Shown here: positions 8,826-16,447 of the stretch, in pieces
Numbering within the stretch: position 1 is the first letter of the stretch
How the letters are laid out: each line of letters starts with the position of its first letter
Source of the DNA: Inquilinus ginsengisoli_A
GTDB taxonomy: Bacteria > Pseudomonadota > Alphaproteobacteria > DSM-16000 > Inquilinaceae
Direction of reading: 5' to 3'
Length of the DNA: 64,000 nt
Assembly (NCBI RefSeq): GCF_031453975.1
Contig: NZ_JAVDPW010000013.1
Location: 1-64,000 of the forward strand
Program-made: the position numbers and the translations under genes
Notes under the pieces: model-generated
What the model was told of the DNA's origin: nothing
What the model saw: only the letters and a program-made list of their open reading frames with translations
The model's database searches: none

Positions 8826-8912
8826 ATGAGTTCGACCCTGACCTTCCTCTCCGCCGCCGCACCGGGCCAAGCCCCGCTGCGCCGGATGTGTTGCGCCTGT
8901 CCCGGGTGTTGA
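8826..8912 (+). CDS. Putative Cys-rich leader peptide (28 aa)
   Basis: A 28-codon reading frame ending RRMCCACPGC, with an excellent Shine-Dalgarno (GAGGAG, six bases before ATG 8826). Four of the last seven codons are cysteine (TGT TGC GCC TGT CCC GGG TGT stop). The peptide has no membrane segment. Short upstream frames with clustered Cys codons are known to control sulfur genes by ribosome stalling, and this one lies 78 bp before a small gene and then metQ. I infer that slow decoding at low Cys-tRNA changes folding or Rho access of the downstream leader. There is a GCGCCC/GGGCGC hairpin just after the stop. It could instead be a metal-binding micropeptide. Confidence 0.6.
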   Translation: MSSTLTFLSAAAPGQAPLRRMCCACPGC

Positions 8913-8990
8913 TCGCGGGCCCCGTCCCGCCGCCTTCCGCCACGACCAGACGCAGCGCCCCCTCCGGGCGCCCCCCGAGAGGATCTTCCG

Positions 8991-9203
8991 ATGGCTGACG
9001 CCTTCATCATCGTCGCCGGCGGCCTGACCGCCGGCATCATCACCCGCGAGCCCCGCGGCTTCCGCTTCTACGCCTCCGACGCGGCCTTCACGCCGCTCGA
9101 AGGCCGCCTGTTCCGCTCCACCCGGGCGGCCGGGCGAGCGGCCCATGCGGCGCTGACCACGATCAGCCGCCGCCAGCGCCGGCCGGAACAGGCCCGCGCC
9201 TAA
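8991..9203 (+). CDS. Small conserved-looking protein (70 aa), unknown function
   Basis: Starts at ATG 8991 with AGAGGA eight bases upstream. The protein is soluble, with a central pattern TAGIITREPRGFRFYASDAAF followed by a basic tail rich in Arg and Ala. I recall similar short proteins (AGIVxREGRGFRF pattern) in Alphaproteobacteria but no assigned role. It lies between the Cys-rich leader peptide and metQ (65 bp gap) and is probably co-transcribed with metQ, so a link to sulfur amino acid uptake is possible; this is inference. Confidence 0.7.
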   Translation: MADAFIIVAGGLTAGIITREPRGFRFYASDAAFTPLEGRLFRSTRAAGRAAHAALTTISRRQRRPEQARA

Positions 9204-9268
9204 GCCTAACCATAGCAGGACGCGGCGGCACCGCCGCCGGCCTCATCTTTCGAATGCAGGAGCACACC

Positions 9269-10075
9269 ATGTCCCTTTCCCCGCTGAAGCGCGGCCTGTT
9301 CGGCCTGGCGCTGGGGCTCGCCCTGAGCGCCGCCACCGCCGGCAGCGCCTTCGCCGCCAGCATCAAGCTCGGCGTCATGGGCGGCAGCGAGGAGGAGATC
9401 GCCGAGGTCGCCAAGCAGGTCGCCGCCAAGCACGGCCTCGACGTCCAGCTGGTCACCTTCTCCGACTACGCCATCCCGAACGAGGCGCTGGAGAACGGCG
9501 ACCTCGACGCCAACGCCTTCCAGCACAAGCCCTATCTCGACGCCCAGATCGCCGCCCGCGGCTATCACATCGTCCCGATCGGCTTCACCATCGTCGAGCC
9601 GATCGGCCTGTACTCGAAGAAGTTCGACAAGCTGGAGAAGCTGCCGGACGGCGCCAAGATCGGCATCCCGAACGACCCCAGCAACGGCGGCCGGGCGCTG
9701 AACCTGCTGGCCGCGCATGGGCTGATCAAGCTGTCGGCCGGCAAGGGCCTGAACCCGTCGCTGCTCGACGTCGCCGAGAACCCGCACAAATTCGCGTTCT
9801 CCGAGCTCGACGCGGCGCAGCTGGCCCTGGCCCTGCCCGACCTCGACGGCGCCATCATCAACACCGACTACGCGCTGAACGCCGGGCTGGACCCGCGCAA
9901 GGACGCGCTGATCGCCGAGAGCCGCACCGACAACCCCTACGGCAACTTCGTCGCCGCCCGCGCCGCCGACAAGGACCGGGCCGACCTGAAGACCCTGGTC
10001 GAGGCCTACCAGTCGCCCGAGGTGAAGCAGTTCCTGGAGACCCGGTTCAAGGGCGCCATCCTTCCCGCTTGGTGA
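9269..10075 (+). CDS. metQ: MetQ/NlpA-family substrate-binding protein
   Basis: Periplasmic binding protein of a methionine (or cystine) ABC importer, 268 residues. Start chosen at ATG 9269 because GCAGGAG lies seven bases upstream; an earlier ATG (9254) lacks a site. The signal peptide is residues 1-29, with likely cleavage after AFA, and no lipobox cysteine, so it is probably soluble rather than a lipoprotein. Family features: IKLGVMGG, FSDYAIPNEALENGDLDANAFQHKPYL, GIPNDPSNGGRAL and AIINTDYALNAG. No metN or metI gene is adjacent, so its partner transporter is elsewhere. The Cys-codon leader upstream suggests cysteine or cystine as a possible ligand. Its TGA stop overlaps the foot of a 142-bp palindromic element. 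Confidence 0.92.
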   Translation: MSLSPLKRGLFGLALGLALSAATAGSAFAASIKLGVMGGSEEEIAEVAKQVAAKHGLDVQLVTFSDYAIPNEALENGDLDANAFQHKPYLDAQIAARGYHIVPIGFTIVEPIGLYSKKFDKLEKLPDGAKIGIPNDPSNGGRALNLLAAHGLIKLSAGKGLNPSLLDVAENPHKFAFSELDAAQLALALPDLDGAIINTDYALNAGLDPRKDALIAESRTDNPYGNFVAARAADKDRADLKTLVEAYQSPEVKQFLETRFKGAILPAW

Positions 10076-10215
10076 GATCGTCCGATAACGCGCCCGGCGC
10101 GGCCGTCTGATGGCGGTTTCTCCGCTTCCGGTGCTCACGGACCAACGTCCGCTGCGCTCCGGTTCTCGAAACCACCGCCAGCCGACTCACGCCGAGCGCA
10201 TTCTCGAACGATCTC
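10074..10215 (-). repeat. 142-bp palindromic element PE, copy A
   Basis: Element-forward strand is minus. Foot arms GAGATCGTTCGAGAATGCGC and the complement of GCGCGTTATCGGACGATCTC pair over more than 25 bp. The conserved core is GTGAGTCGGCTGGCGGTGG, then TTTCGAGAACCGG, a tip GGAC/GTCC, and GAAACCGCC. Three other copies are at 14508, 42496 and 45074. The foot begins inside the metQ stop codon. Mismatches in the outer arm are mostly U-G wobbles on this strand. Confidence 0.88.
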
Positions 10216-10245
10216 CCGGCACTTGACAGGCGGGGGCGGCATGCC

Positions 10246-10270
10246 GGCCCCGCCGTTGCGCGGCGGGGCC
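10246..10270 (+). terminator. Strong hairpin between metQ and rplY
   Basis: A perfect 10-bp GC stem GGCCCCGCCG / CGGCGGGGCC with loop TTGCG, followed by ATTTCT rather than a clean T tract. It could terminate metQ transcription or be part of the rplY leader. TTGACA at 10223-10228 lies just upstream. Confidence 0.5.
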
Positions 10271-10364
10271 ATTTCTGGTAGACGACCGCGCTTGCGTGAC
10301 AGTCATCACGCCGTAACGACGCCGGCACCCCTGGAGGCCGGCGTCTCCATTCGAGGAGAGACCT

Positions 10365-11015
10365 ATGGCCGAAACCATCAAGATCACGGCCGAGGCGCGC
10401 GACCGAGCCGGTAAGGGGGCAGCACGGGCAGCGCGTCGGGCCGGGATGATCCCGGGCGTCATTTACGGCGACAACAAGCCGCCGGTTCTGTTCAGCGTCA
10501 ACGCCCAGTCGCTGCTGAAGATCCTGCGCGACCCCGCCGCGCTGACCCATATCTACGACATCGAGATCGGCAAGGAGCGTCACCACGTTCTGGCGCGCGA
10601 CATCGCGCTGGACCCGGTGAGCGACAAGGCGATCCACCTGGACTTCCTGCGCGTCAGCGACAAGACCCGGGTGCATGCCGATGTGCCGGTGCACTTCATC
10701 AATGAAGAGGCGTCGCCGGGCCTCAAGCGCGGCGGCGTGCTGAACATCGTGCGCCACGATGTCGAGCTGGTCTGCAGCGCCGAGGCGATCCCCGAGTTCC
10801 TGTCGCTGGACCTGTCCGGCGCCGAGATCGGCGATTCGCTGCGCATGAGCGCGATCAAGCTGCCGGACGGTGTCCAGGTGGCGGTCAAGGATCGCGACTT
10901 CGTGATCGCCACCGTTGCGGCGCCGTCGGCGGTCCGCGCCGAGGCGGCCGAGGCGGCCGCGGCCGCCGCGACGGGGGAAACCCCGGCGGCCGAAGAGCCG
11001 GCGGCGAAGGCCTGA
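10365..11015 (+). CDS. rplY: 50S ribosomal protein L25 / Ctc form
   Basis: Binds 5S rRNA in the large ribosomal subunit. 216 residues, the long two-domain (TL5/Ctc) type. The N-terminal L25 domain has RAGKGAARAARRAGMIPGVIYG; the C-terminal beta domain runs through RGGVLNIVRHDVEL, followed by an Ala/Glu-rich tail (from about residue 186). GAGGAGAG precedes ATG 10365. It is followed 40 bp later by pth, a pairing conserved in Alphaproteobacteria. Confidence 0.96.
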   Translation: MAETIKITAEARDRAGKGAARAARRAGMIPGVIYGDNKPPVLFSVNAQSLLKILRDPAALTHIYDIEIGKERHHVLARDIALDPVSDKAIHLDFLRVSDKTRVHADVPVHFINEEASPGLKRGGVLNIVRHDVELVCSAEAIPEFLSLDLSGAEIGDSLRMSAIKLPDGVQVAVKDRDFVIATVAAPSAVRAEAAEAAAAAATGETPAAEEPAAKA

Positions 11016-11055
11016 TCCGAAAGGATCCTGGCTGCTGCGCGCCTGGGAGGGTTCG

Positions 11056-11628
11056 ATGCTGCTGTTCGTCGGCCTCGGCAATCCCGGCGCGCAATACGCC
11101 TACCACCGGCACAATGTCGGCTTCATGGCGCTCGACGACATCGTCGAGCGCCATTCCTTTTCGCCCTGGAAGCTGAAGTTCCAGGGCCGGCTGGCCGAGG
11201 GCCGCCTGGGGCCTGAGCGCGTGCTGGCGCTGGAGCCGATGACCTACATGAACGAGAGCGGCCGGTCGGTCGGCGAGGCGATGCGCTTCTACAAGCTGAC
11301 GCCCGCCGACGTCGTGGTCTTCCATGACGAGCTCGACCTCGCCCCCGGCAAGCTGCGGGTCAAGAAGGGCGGCGGCACCGCCGGCCACAACGGCCTGCGT
11401 TCGCTCGACGCCCATATCGGCCCCGATTTCTGGCGCGTGCGCATCGGCATCGGCCATCCCGGCCACAAGGACCGGGTGCATGGCTGGGTGCTGAGCAACT
11501 TCGCCAAATCCGACGAGCCCTGGCTGGATCCGCTGGTCGACGCCATCGCCGAGGCGGCGCCGCTGCTGGCCGAAAGGGCGGCGGAGAAGTTCATGACCAA
11601 GGTCGCCCAGACCACCCAGTCGGCGTAG
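11056..11628 (+). CDS. pth: Peptidyl-tRNA hydrolase
   Basis: Releases tRNA from prematurely dropped peptidyl-tRNA so that it can be reused. 190 residues, full length. Start at ATG 11056 (GGGAGG just upstream), giving the family start LLFVGLGNPG. Catalytic and binding residues are visible: the His in YHRHNVGF (about residue 22), MTYMNESG, FHDELDLAPG and GGGTAGHNGLRS. It forms an operon with rplY. The usual next gene, ychF, is not here but 4.9 kb away on the opposite strand. Confidence 0.97.
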   Translation: MLLFVGLGNPGAQYAYHRHNVGFMALDDIVERHSFSPWKLKFQGRLAEGRLGPERVLALEPMTYMNESGRSVGEAMRFYKLTPADVVVFHDELDLAPGKLRVKKGGGTAGHNGLRSLDAHIGPDFWRVRIGIGHPGHKDRVHGWVLSNFAKSDEPWLDPLVDAIAEAAPLLAERAAEKFMTKVAQTTQSA

Positions 11629-11846
11629 CCGCGGCCGTCCGAGCGCTGGGCCCTGGACAGCCAAGCTGACCTTTGCTGCAGTGCACGACGACCCCCTTGA
11701 TCCGATCGTTCCGGGCGCGCATCCTTTTCCCACGTGGTCGGCACAGCCGGTAACGCGTATTGGCCAGCCGCAACGCCCTTGCGGCGACCTCCGCCAGAAT
11801 GGCAACCCGGCATCGTCGGGTGAGCCTGCGGACAAGAGAGCACAAC

Positions 11847-11882
11847 GAGGAGCCGCCTTTGCGCGGCTCCTCTACTTTTTTG
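11847..11882 (+). terminator. Rho-independent terminator downstream of pth
   Basis: 10-bp perfect stem GAGGAGCCGC / GCGGCTCCTC with loop CTTTGC, then TACTTTTTT. It lies 218 bp beyond the pth stop. The stretch between has no gene that I can support; it could be a long 3' UTR or a small RNA ending at this terminator. Confidence 0.85.
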
Positions 11883-11902
11883 GCCCAAGCCCGCGTTTCT
11901 CA

Positions 11903-12175
11903 CTAGTCCGAAGACGGCTCCGACCGCGCGGGGATCGGCGTCTGGGCCACCACCGTGCTGGCCGGAACGATGCATTGGAAGCCGATGTAGTTCCACTGCC
12001 GGTCGGTCGCCAGGGCGACGCGCCCGGTCTTGCCGCAATAGAAGTCCGCCGTGGCCTGGGCGCCCAGGGCGTCGCGCTCGTTGACCGTGCTCACTACGAC
12101 GAAGTTCTTGGGAACCGGCTGCGGCACGCAGGCGCCGGCCAGCAGCGCGGCGAAGGCAAGGCAGATCGATCGCAT
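11903..12175 (-). CDS. Small putative lipoprotein (90 aa)
   Basis: ATG 12175 with GGGAG seven bases upstream gives MRSICLAFAALLAGAC, a lipoprotein signal with lipobox LAGAC (Cys 16). The mature part contains a second cysteine pair (DFYCGKTG and IGFQC) and no known domain. Likely anchored in the outer membrane and facing the periplasm. It is convergent with the pth terminator. I do not recognise the family; function unknown. Confidence 0.72.
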   Translation of the reverse strand: MRSICLAFAALLAGACVPQPVPKNFVVVSTVNERDALGAQATADFYCGKTGRVALATDRQWNYIGFQCIVPASTVVAQTPIPARSEPSSD

Positions 12176-12493
12176 CCGCGGGCTCCCAAAAGGTGTTTGA
12201 AATCGGATCGCTGATATCGGTGAGAATCGAACACCATCAGGGTTCCAAAGTTCCAATCCGTTGCCAAGCCCTTCCGATTGAGGATCCACAGAAATCGAGT
12301 GAAACGGAAGGGATTGTCGTCCTTTCATCCAGTCTGGACTTGACCGACGGCGGTGGCGGGTCGGCCTGGTATTTTACGGGTATTTTAATTGCCATGCCCG
12401 GACTTGAGCCGAGGGCATGTTCGGCGATGGCGGACGATAAACCTCACCGCGCCGATCCGCCCGGCAGCGGCATCGAGCAAGGCCGATGGGGTC
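12176..12493. other. Intergenic stretch between the lipoprotein gene and comM
   Basis: 318 bp without a supportable gene. It contains an AT-rich pair of direct repeats TATTTTA (12370 and 12381, one helical turn apart), which may be part of the promoter for the minus-strand lipoprotein gene. No terminator is evident after comM. Confidence 0.4.
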
Positions 12494-14014
12494 CTACCCC
12501 GCCACGGCCAGCCGGCGATAGGACAGGGCCTCGGCGATCTGGGCCCGGCCGATGCCTTCGGCGCCCGCCAGGTCGGCCAGGGTGCGGGCGACGCGCAGCA
12601 CGCGGTGGTAGCCGCGGGCGGACAGGCGCAGCCGCTCCGCCGCCTGGGTCAGCAGCACGGCGCCGGCCGGATCGGGGGCTGCCACCCGCTCCAGCACCGC
12701 CCCGTCGGCCTCGGCGTTGGTGGTGATGCCGTCGGCGGCATAGCGCGCCACCTGCAGCTGCCGCGCGGCGGCCACCCGCGCCGCCACCTCCGCCGTGCCC
12801 TCGGCCGGCGGCGGCAGCGACAGGTCGGCGGCCGACACGGCGGGCACGTCGACATGCAGGTCGATGCGGTCGAGCAGCGGGCCGGACAGCCGCGCCTGAT
12901 AGTCCTGGCCGCAGCGCGGGGCCCGGCCGCAGCCCAGGCCGGGGTCGCCGAGATAGCCGCAGCGGCACGGGTTCATCGCCGCCACCAGCAGCACCCGGGC
13001 GGGGTAGGTGATATGGGAGTTGGCGCGCGCGATCACCGCCCGGCCGCTCTCCATCGGCTGGCGCAGCGCCTCCAGCGTGGCACGGGCGAATTCCGGCAGC
13101 TCGTCGAGGAACAGCACGCCGCGATGCGCCAGCGAGATCTCGCCCGGCCGGGCCCGCATCCCGCCGCCGATCAGGGCGGGCAGCGAGGCCGAATGGTGCG
13201 GGTCGCGGAACGGCCGGCGGCGCATCAGCCGGCCGCCTTCCAGCAGCCCGGCCACCGAATGGATCATCGAGACCTCGAGCGCCTCGGCCGGCGACAGCGG
13301 CGGCAGCAGGTCGGGCAGCCGCGCCGCCAGCATCGACTTGCCGGATCCGGGCGGCCCGATCATCAAGAGGTTGTGATTTCCCGCCGCCGCGATCTCCAGC
13401 GCCCGCTTCGCCGTCTCCTGCCCCTTGACCTCGCGCAGGTCGAGGCCGGGCCCGTCCAGCGCCGCCAGCAGCGGCTGCGGCGCGGCCAGCACCTGGGTGC
13501 CCTTGAAGTGGTTGATCAGGGCCAGCAGGGTGGGCGCCGCCAGCACGTCGATCCGGCCGTCGGCATCGGCCGCCCAGGCCGCCTCCGGCCCCGAGGCGGC
13601 GGGACAGATCAGGCCGAGGCCGCGTTCGGCCGCGCCCAGCGCTGCCGGCAGCACGCCCGCGACCGGGGTCAGCGCCCCGTCCAGCGCCAGTTCGCCCAAC
13701 GCCATGTACTGGCCGATCTCCTGCACCGGCAGCACGTCGAGCGCGGTGAGCAGGCCGAGCGCGATCGGCAGGTCGAAATGGCTGCCCTCCTTGAGCATGT
13801 CCGCCGGGGCCAGGTTGACGGTGATGCGCTTGGGCGGAAGGGCGAGGCCCAGGGCATGCAGCGCCGCCCGCACCCGTTCCCGGCTTTCCGCCACCGCCTT
13901 GTCCGGCAGGCCGACCACGGTGATGCCGGGAAACCCGCCGGACACCTGGACCTGGACGTCGACGGGCGCGACGTCGATGCCCTGGAAGGCGACCGTGGCG
14001 ATGCGGGCGACCAT
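12494..14014 (-). CDS. comM: YifB/ComM family Mg-chelatase-like AAA+ ATPase
   Basis: 506 residues, full length for the family. ComM is a hexameric helicase that promotes branch migration during natural transformation; in other species the role is less clear. The N-terminal ChlI-like domain (residues 1-165) includes GFPGITVVGLPDKAV. The AAA+ core has Walker A GPPGSGKS (220-227) and Walker B GVLFLDELPEF. A CRCGYLG...C...C segment may bind zinc, and DRIDLHVDVP and a C-terminal YHRVLRVARTIADL-like lid follow. It is transcribed alone. The gene lies in the stretch separating pth and ychF. Confidence 0.94.
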   Translation of the reverse strand: MVARIATVAFQGIDVAPVDVQVQVSGGFPGITVVGLPDKAVAESRERVRAALHALGLALPPKRITVNLAPADMLKEGSHFDLPIALGLLTALDVLPVQEIGQYMALGELALDGALTPVAGVLPAALGAAERGLGLICPAASGPEAAWAADADGRIDVLAAPTLLALINHFKGTQVLAAPQPLLAALDGPGLDLREVKGQETAKRALEIAAAGNHNLLMIGPPGSGKSMLAARLPDLLPPLSPAEALEVSMIHSVAGLLEGGRLMRRRPFRDPHHSASLPALIGGGMRARPGEISLAHRGVLFLDELPEFARATLEALRQPMESGRAVIARANSHITYPARVLLVAAMNPCRCGYLGDPGLGCGRAPRCGQDYQARLSGPLLDRIDLHVDVPAVSAADLSLPPPAEGTAEVAARVAAARQLQVARYAADGITTNAEADGAVLERVAAPDPAGAVLLTQAAERLRLSARGYHRVLRVARTLADLAGAEGIGRAQIAEALSYRRLAVAG

Positions 14015-14063
14015 CTAGGTCGGGGCCGCAAGATGTGGGGCCGATGGCATCGACATATCTAAA

Positions 14064-14088
14064 GTTGTGCCTGTATCGGGAACACAAC
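14064..14088. promoter_or_regulatory. Inverted repeat upstream of comM
   Basis: GTTGTG and CACAAC separated by 13 bp, 50 bp upstream of the comM start. It could be an operator in the comM promoter. No known regulator motif is recognised. Confidence 0.3.
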
Positions 14089-14288
14089 CAATAATCCGGG
14101 CAGCGCCCACACTTGTCAATGGCGCCGCCCGGCGCAGCCCGAGGCGGCATCGGCCGGCCGCTCCCGGGTCACAGCGTCAGATCGAAGACCTGCAGGCTGC
14201 CGACGCTCTGATGGATCGGCTGCAGATGACACCTGGTACGGGATCGAGGGCGCCCCGACCCCGCCGCCGCTCAGGCTGCCGGCGCCGC

Positions 14289-14487
14289 GCAGCCAAGACC
14301 CGGTTCTCGCAGATCGTCGATCGGACGAGCAAAGGAGAACACTTCGTCATCGCCAAATCAGGCAGGCCGTTGGCCAAGGTGGCGCCGCTGGATGACGGCA
14401 AGCCGGCCGGGATCCGGTTCGGCCTCATGAAGGGCCAGATCCATATCGAACCCGACTTCGACACTCCACTCGACGCCTTCGAACTAA
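14289..14487 (+). pseudogene. Remnant of a Phd/YefM-type antitoxin gene
   Basis: Translation AAKTRFSQIVDRTSKGEHFV, then IAKSGRPLAKVAPLDDGKPA and a tail with MKGQIHIEPDFDTPLDAFE, matches Phd/YefM antitoxins of PIN-toxin pairs, which bind DNA and neutralise the toxin. The usual start (about seven residues, M-x-VNxHEAKT) is missing and replaced by unrelated Arg/Pro-rich sequence. The natural stop (TAA 14485-14487) is one base out of frame. No PIN toxin gene follows; instead palindromic element copy B begins 21 bp later. Most likely a decayed toxin-antitoxin locus. Confidence 0.65.
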
Positions 14488-14507
14488 GCCCCTCGTCCTC
14501 CGCCCCG

Positions 14508-14650
14508 GAGCCTGTCCGAGACTGCGCTGGCGTGAGTCGGCTGGCGGTGGTTTCGAGAACCGGCGTGCAGCGGACATGGTCGTCCGTGAGCACCGGAAGC
14601 CGAGAGGCCGCCGTCAGACGGCCACGCCAGCAGCGGTATCGGGCAGGCTC
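14508..14650 (+). repeat. 143-bp palindromic element PE, copy B
   Basis: Element-forward strand is plus. Foot arms GAGCCTGTCCGAGACTGCGC and the complement of GCGGTATCGGGCAGGCTC pair, with U-G wobbles on this strand. The core GTGAGTCGGCTGGCGGTGG and the tip GGAC/GTCC are shared with copies A, C and D. Its right foot directly touches the stop codon of the minus-strand dehydrogenase gene (14651-14653). Confidence 0.88.
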
Positions 14651-15892
14651 TCAGGGCGCCTTGGCGATGCGCCAGATGGTGCCGCCCTCGTCGTCGGAGA
14701 CCAGGATCGACCCGTCGGGCAGCGTCGCGATCCCGGCCGGGCGGCCCCAGACCTGGGCGGCTTCGTTGCCCCGGTTCAGCCGGAACCCGGTCGCCAGCGC
14801 CTCGTAGCCGCCCTGCGGCTTGCCGTCCCGGAACGGCACCCGGGCGACCATGTAGCCGATCGGGTCGGCCCGGTTCCACGAGCCGTGCAGCGTCACCAGC
14901 GCGTCGCCGCGCCAGTCGGGGAACATCGCGCCCTCGTAGAACACCAGGTCGAGCGGCGCCGAATGCGATTCGAACAGGAGGTCGGGCACGATCGCCTTCT
15001 GCACCAAATCGGGCCGCTTGGTCGCGAGGTCCGGCTGCGGGTTGTGGCCGATATAGGAGTAGGGCCAGCCATAGAAGCCGCCGTCCTGCACCGAGGTCAG
15101 GTAGTCCGGCACCAGCCCGTTGCCCAGGCCGTCGCGCTCGTTGACCACGGTGTAGAGCTTGCCGGTGCCCGGCTGCAGCGCCATGGCCACCGGGTTGCGC
15201 AGGCCGGAGGCGTAGGTGCGGCCGCCCGAGCCGTCGGGCGCGAAGACCTGGATGGTGGCGCGCGGCGCCGCCTCCTCCGCGATGTTGCTGCGGCTGCCGA
15301 TGGCGACGAAGAAGCGGTCGGAGGCCGGGTCCCACAGCACGTTGCGGCTGCTGTGGCCCCGGCCGCCGTCGAAGGCCCCGTCCGGGGTGATGCGCTGCGG
15401 CTTGGCCTGCGCCTTGGCGTCGCCCGAGGCATAGGGCAGGCGCCACAGCCCGTCGAGATCGGCGATATAGAGCGCGTCCTGGCGCAGGGCCATGCCGTAG
15501 GGCTGGTCCAGCCCGGCCACGAACGGCGCGGCCTGGGCCTTGCCGCCGCCCGCAGCGGGAACCAGCCGGGAGATACGGCCGGCCTCCGGCTCCGACACCA
15601 GCACCGACCCGTCGGGCAGCACGAACAACTCGCGCGGCCCGGACAGGCCGTCGGCGAACAGCGTGGCGGTCAGCCCCTTCGGCACCTGCGGCCGCATCGC
15701 AGGCGTGCGGGCCACGGTCTCGGAGCTGTTGGCCACGGCGTCGGTGGCATAGGGCTTGGGCAGCGCGTCGGGCCGGACCTCGAACCGGGTGCCGGGCGCG
15801 ATGTCCTGGGCCACAGCGGGCAGGGTGAGGAACGGGATGGCGGCGAGCAGGGCAGCGGCGAGCACAGCTGGGGCCGCGAAAGGGCTTCGCAT
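14651..15892 (-). CDS. PQQ-dependent sorbosone/glucose dehydrogenase-like beta-propeller protein
   Basis: 413 residues with a signal peptide (MRSPFAAPAVLAAALLAAIP..., cleaved near AVAQ). The start at ATG 15892 has GGAGGAG six bases upstream. The rest is a six-bladed propeller of the soluble glucose/sorbosone dehydrogenase family: LFVLPDGSVLVSEPEAGRI, PYGMALRQDALYIAD, GLRNPVAMALQPGTGKLYTV, NERDGLGNGLVPDYLTSV, GFYGWPYSYIG and a final PDGSILVSDDEGGTIWRI. The family oxidises sugars in the periplasm using PQQ, but many members have no tested substrate. Divergent from mliC. Confidence 0.9.
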   Translation of the reverse strand: MRSPFAAPAVLAAALLAAIPFLTLPAVAQDIAPGTRFEVRPDALPKPYATDAVANSSETVARTPAMRPQVPKGLTATLFADGLSGPRELFVLPDGSVLVSEPEAGRISRLVPAAGGGKAQAAPFVAGLDQPYGMALRQDALYIADLDGLWRLPYASGDAKAQAKPQRITPDGAFDGGRGHSSRNVLWDPASDRFFVAIGSRSNIAEEAAPRATIQVFAPDGSGGRTYASGLRNPVAMALQPGTGKLYTVVNERDGLGNGLVPDYLTSVQDGGFYGWPYSYIGHNPQPDLATKRPDLVQKAIVPDLLFESHSAPLDLVFYEGAMFPDWRGDALVTLHGSWNRADPIGYMVARVPFRDGKPQGGYEALATGFRLNRGNEAAQVWGRPAGIATLPDGSILVSDDEGGTIWRIAKAP

Positions 15893-15964
15893 CGGCGTCT
15901 CCTCCACATCTCTTTCCATGAACATGTGGGGCGGATGTCCCGAGGAAAAGCCCTGATGGGATAA

Positions 15965-15975
15965 TTGTCCGACAA
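15965..15975. promoter_or_regulatory. Short palindrome in the divergent promoter region
   Basis: TTGTC C GACAA, a perfect 11-bp palindrome in the 190-bp gap between the dehydrogenase gene and mliC. Possible operator; nothing more can be said. Confidence 0.2.
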
Positions 15976-16082
15976 GGTTCATCTTGCGGCGTGCGGGCGC
16001 GAAACAAACAGCCGGCTGCGGGGTTGCAGAGGGGCAATTGCCCGCCCGGCCGTCGGCGCCGGGCCGTATCGAGGAGACTGCC

Positions 16083-16418
16083 ATGACCCGCCGCCTGACC
16101 CTGATCCCCTGCGCGCTGGCGCTCGCCGCGCTGGCCGCCTGCGGCGACGACACCCCGAACCCGAGCGCGAAGACCGAAGCGATCGCGAGCCAGACCGTCG
16201 GCTACCGCTGCGCCGACGGCACCCGCCTGTCCGCCGGCTTCACCGGCGACGCGCTGGTGCTGGCCGATGGCGGCAACACGGTGACGCTGCAGCGCGCGAT
16301 CTCGGGCAGCGGTGCGCGCTACACCAACCCCTACGGCGCCGAGTTCTGGGACAAGGGCGGCCAGGCCACCTACAGCCGCATCGCCGGCGCCGCCAGCACC
16401 ACCTGCACGGCGGGCTGA
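16083..16418 (+). CDS. mliC: MliC-like lysozyme-inhibitor lipoprotein
   Basis: 111 residues. The lipoprotein signal ends LAALAAC (Cys 20). The mature domain has the MliC pattern: VGYRCADGTRLSAGFTGDAL, LVLADGGNTVTLQRAISGSG, then ARYTNPYGAEFWDKGGQATY and a terminal Cys pairing with that of YRC. MliC proteins sit in the outer membrane and block host c-type lysozyme. It ends 94 bp from convergent ychF, with a strong hairpin between. Confidence 0.85.
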   Translation: MTRRLTLIPCALALAALAACGDDTPNPSAKTEAIASQTVGYRCADGTRLSAGFTGDALVLADGGNTVTLQRAISGSGARYTNPYGAEFWDKGGQATYSRIAGAASTTCTAG

Positions 16419-16447
16419 CCCGGCCCATTCGAGTCACCCATCGTCAT

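Noticed and set aside
10047..11081. Minus-strand frame through PE copy A and rplY encoding SRLAVVSRTGAQRT
   Set aside because: The peptide SRLAVVSRTG appears in frames at all four PE copies, but it is only the translated repeat core; arms and tip show RNA/DNA palindrome structure, not protein conservation.
11591..11845. 84-residue minus-strand frame between pth and the lipoprotein gene
   Set aside because: No ribosome site, unlike any family I know, and it overlaps the pth end and a plus-strand terminator region.
14067..14807. Single 246-residue protein joining the antitoxin remnant with downstream sequence
   Set aside because: The frame runs through the PE element and into the antisense of the dehydrogenase gene; only the antitoxin part has coding character.
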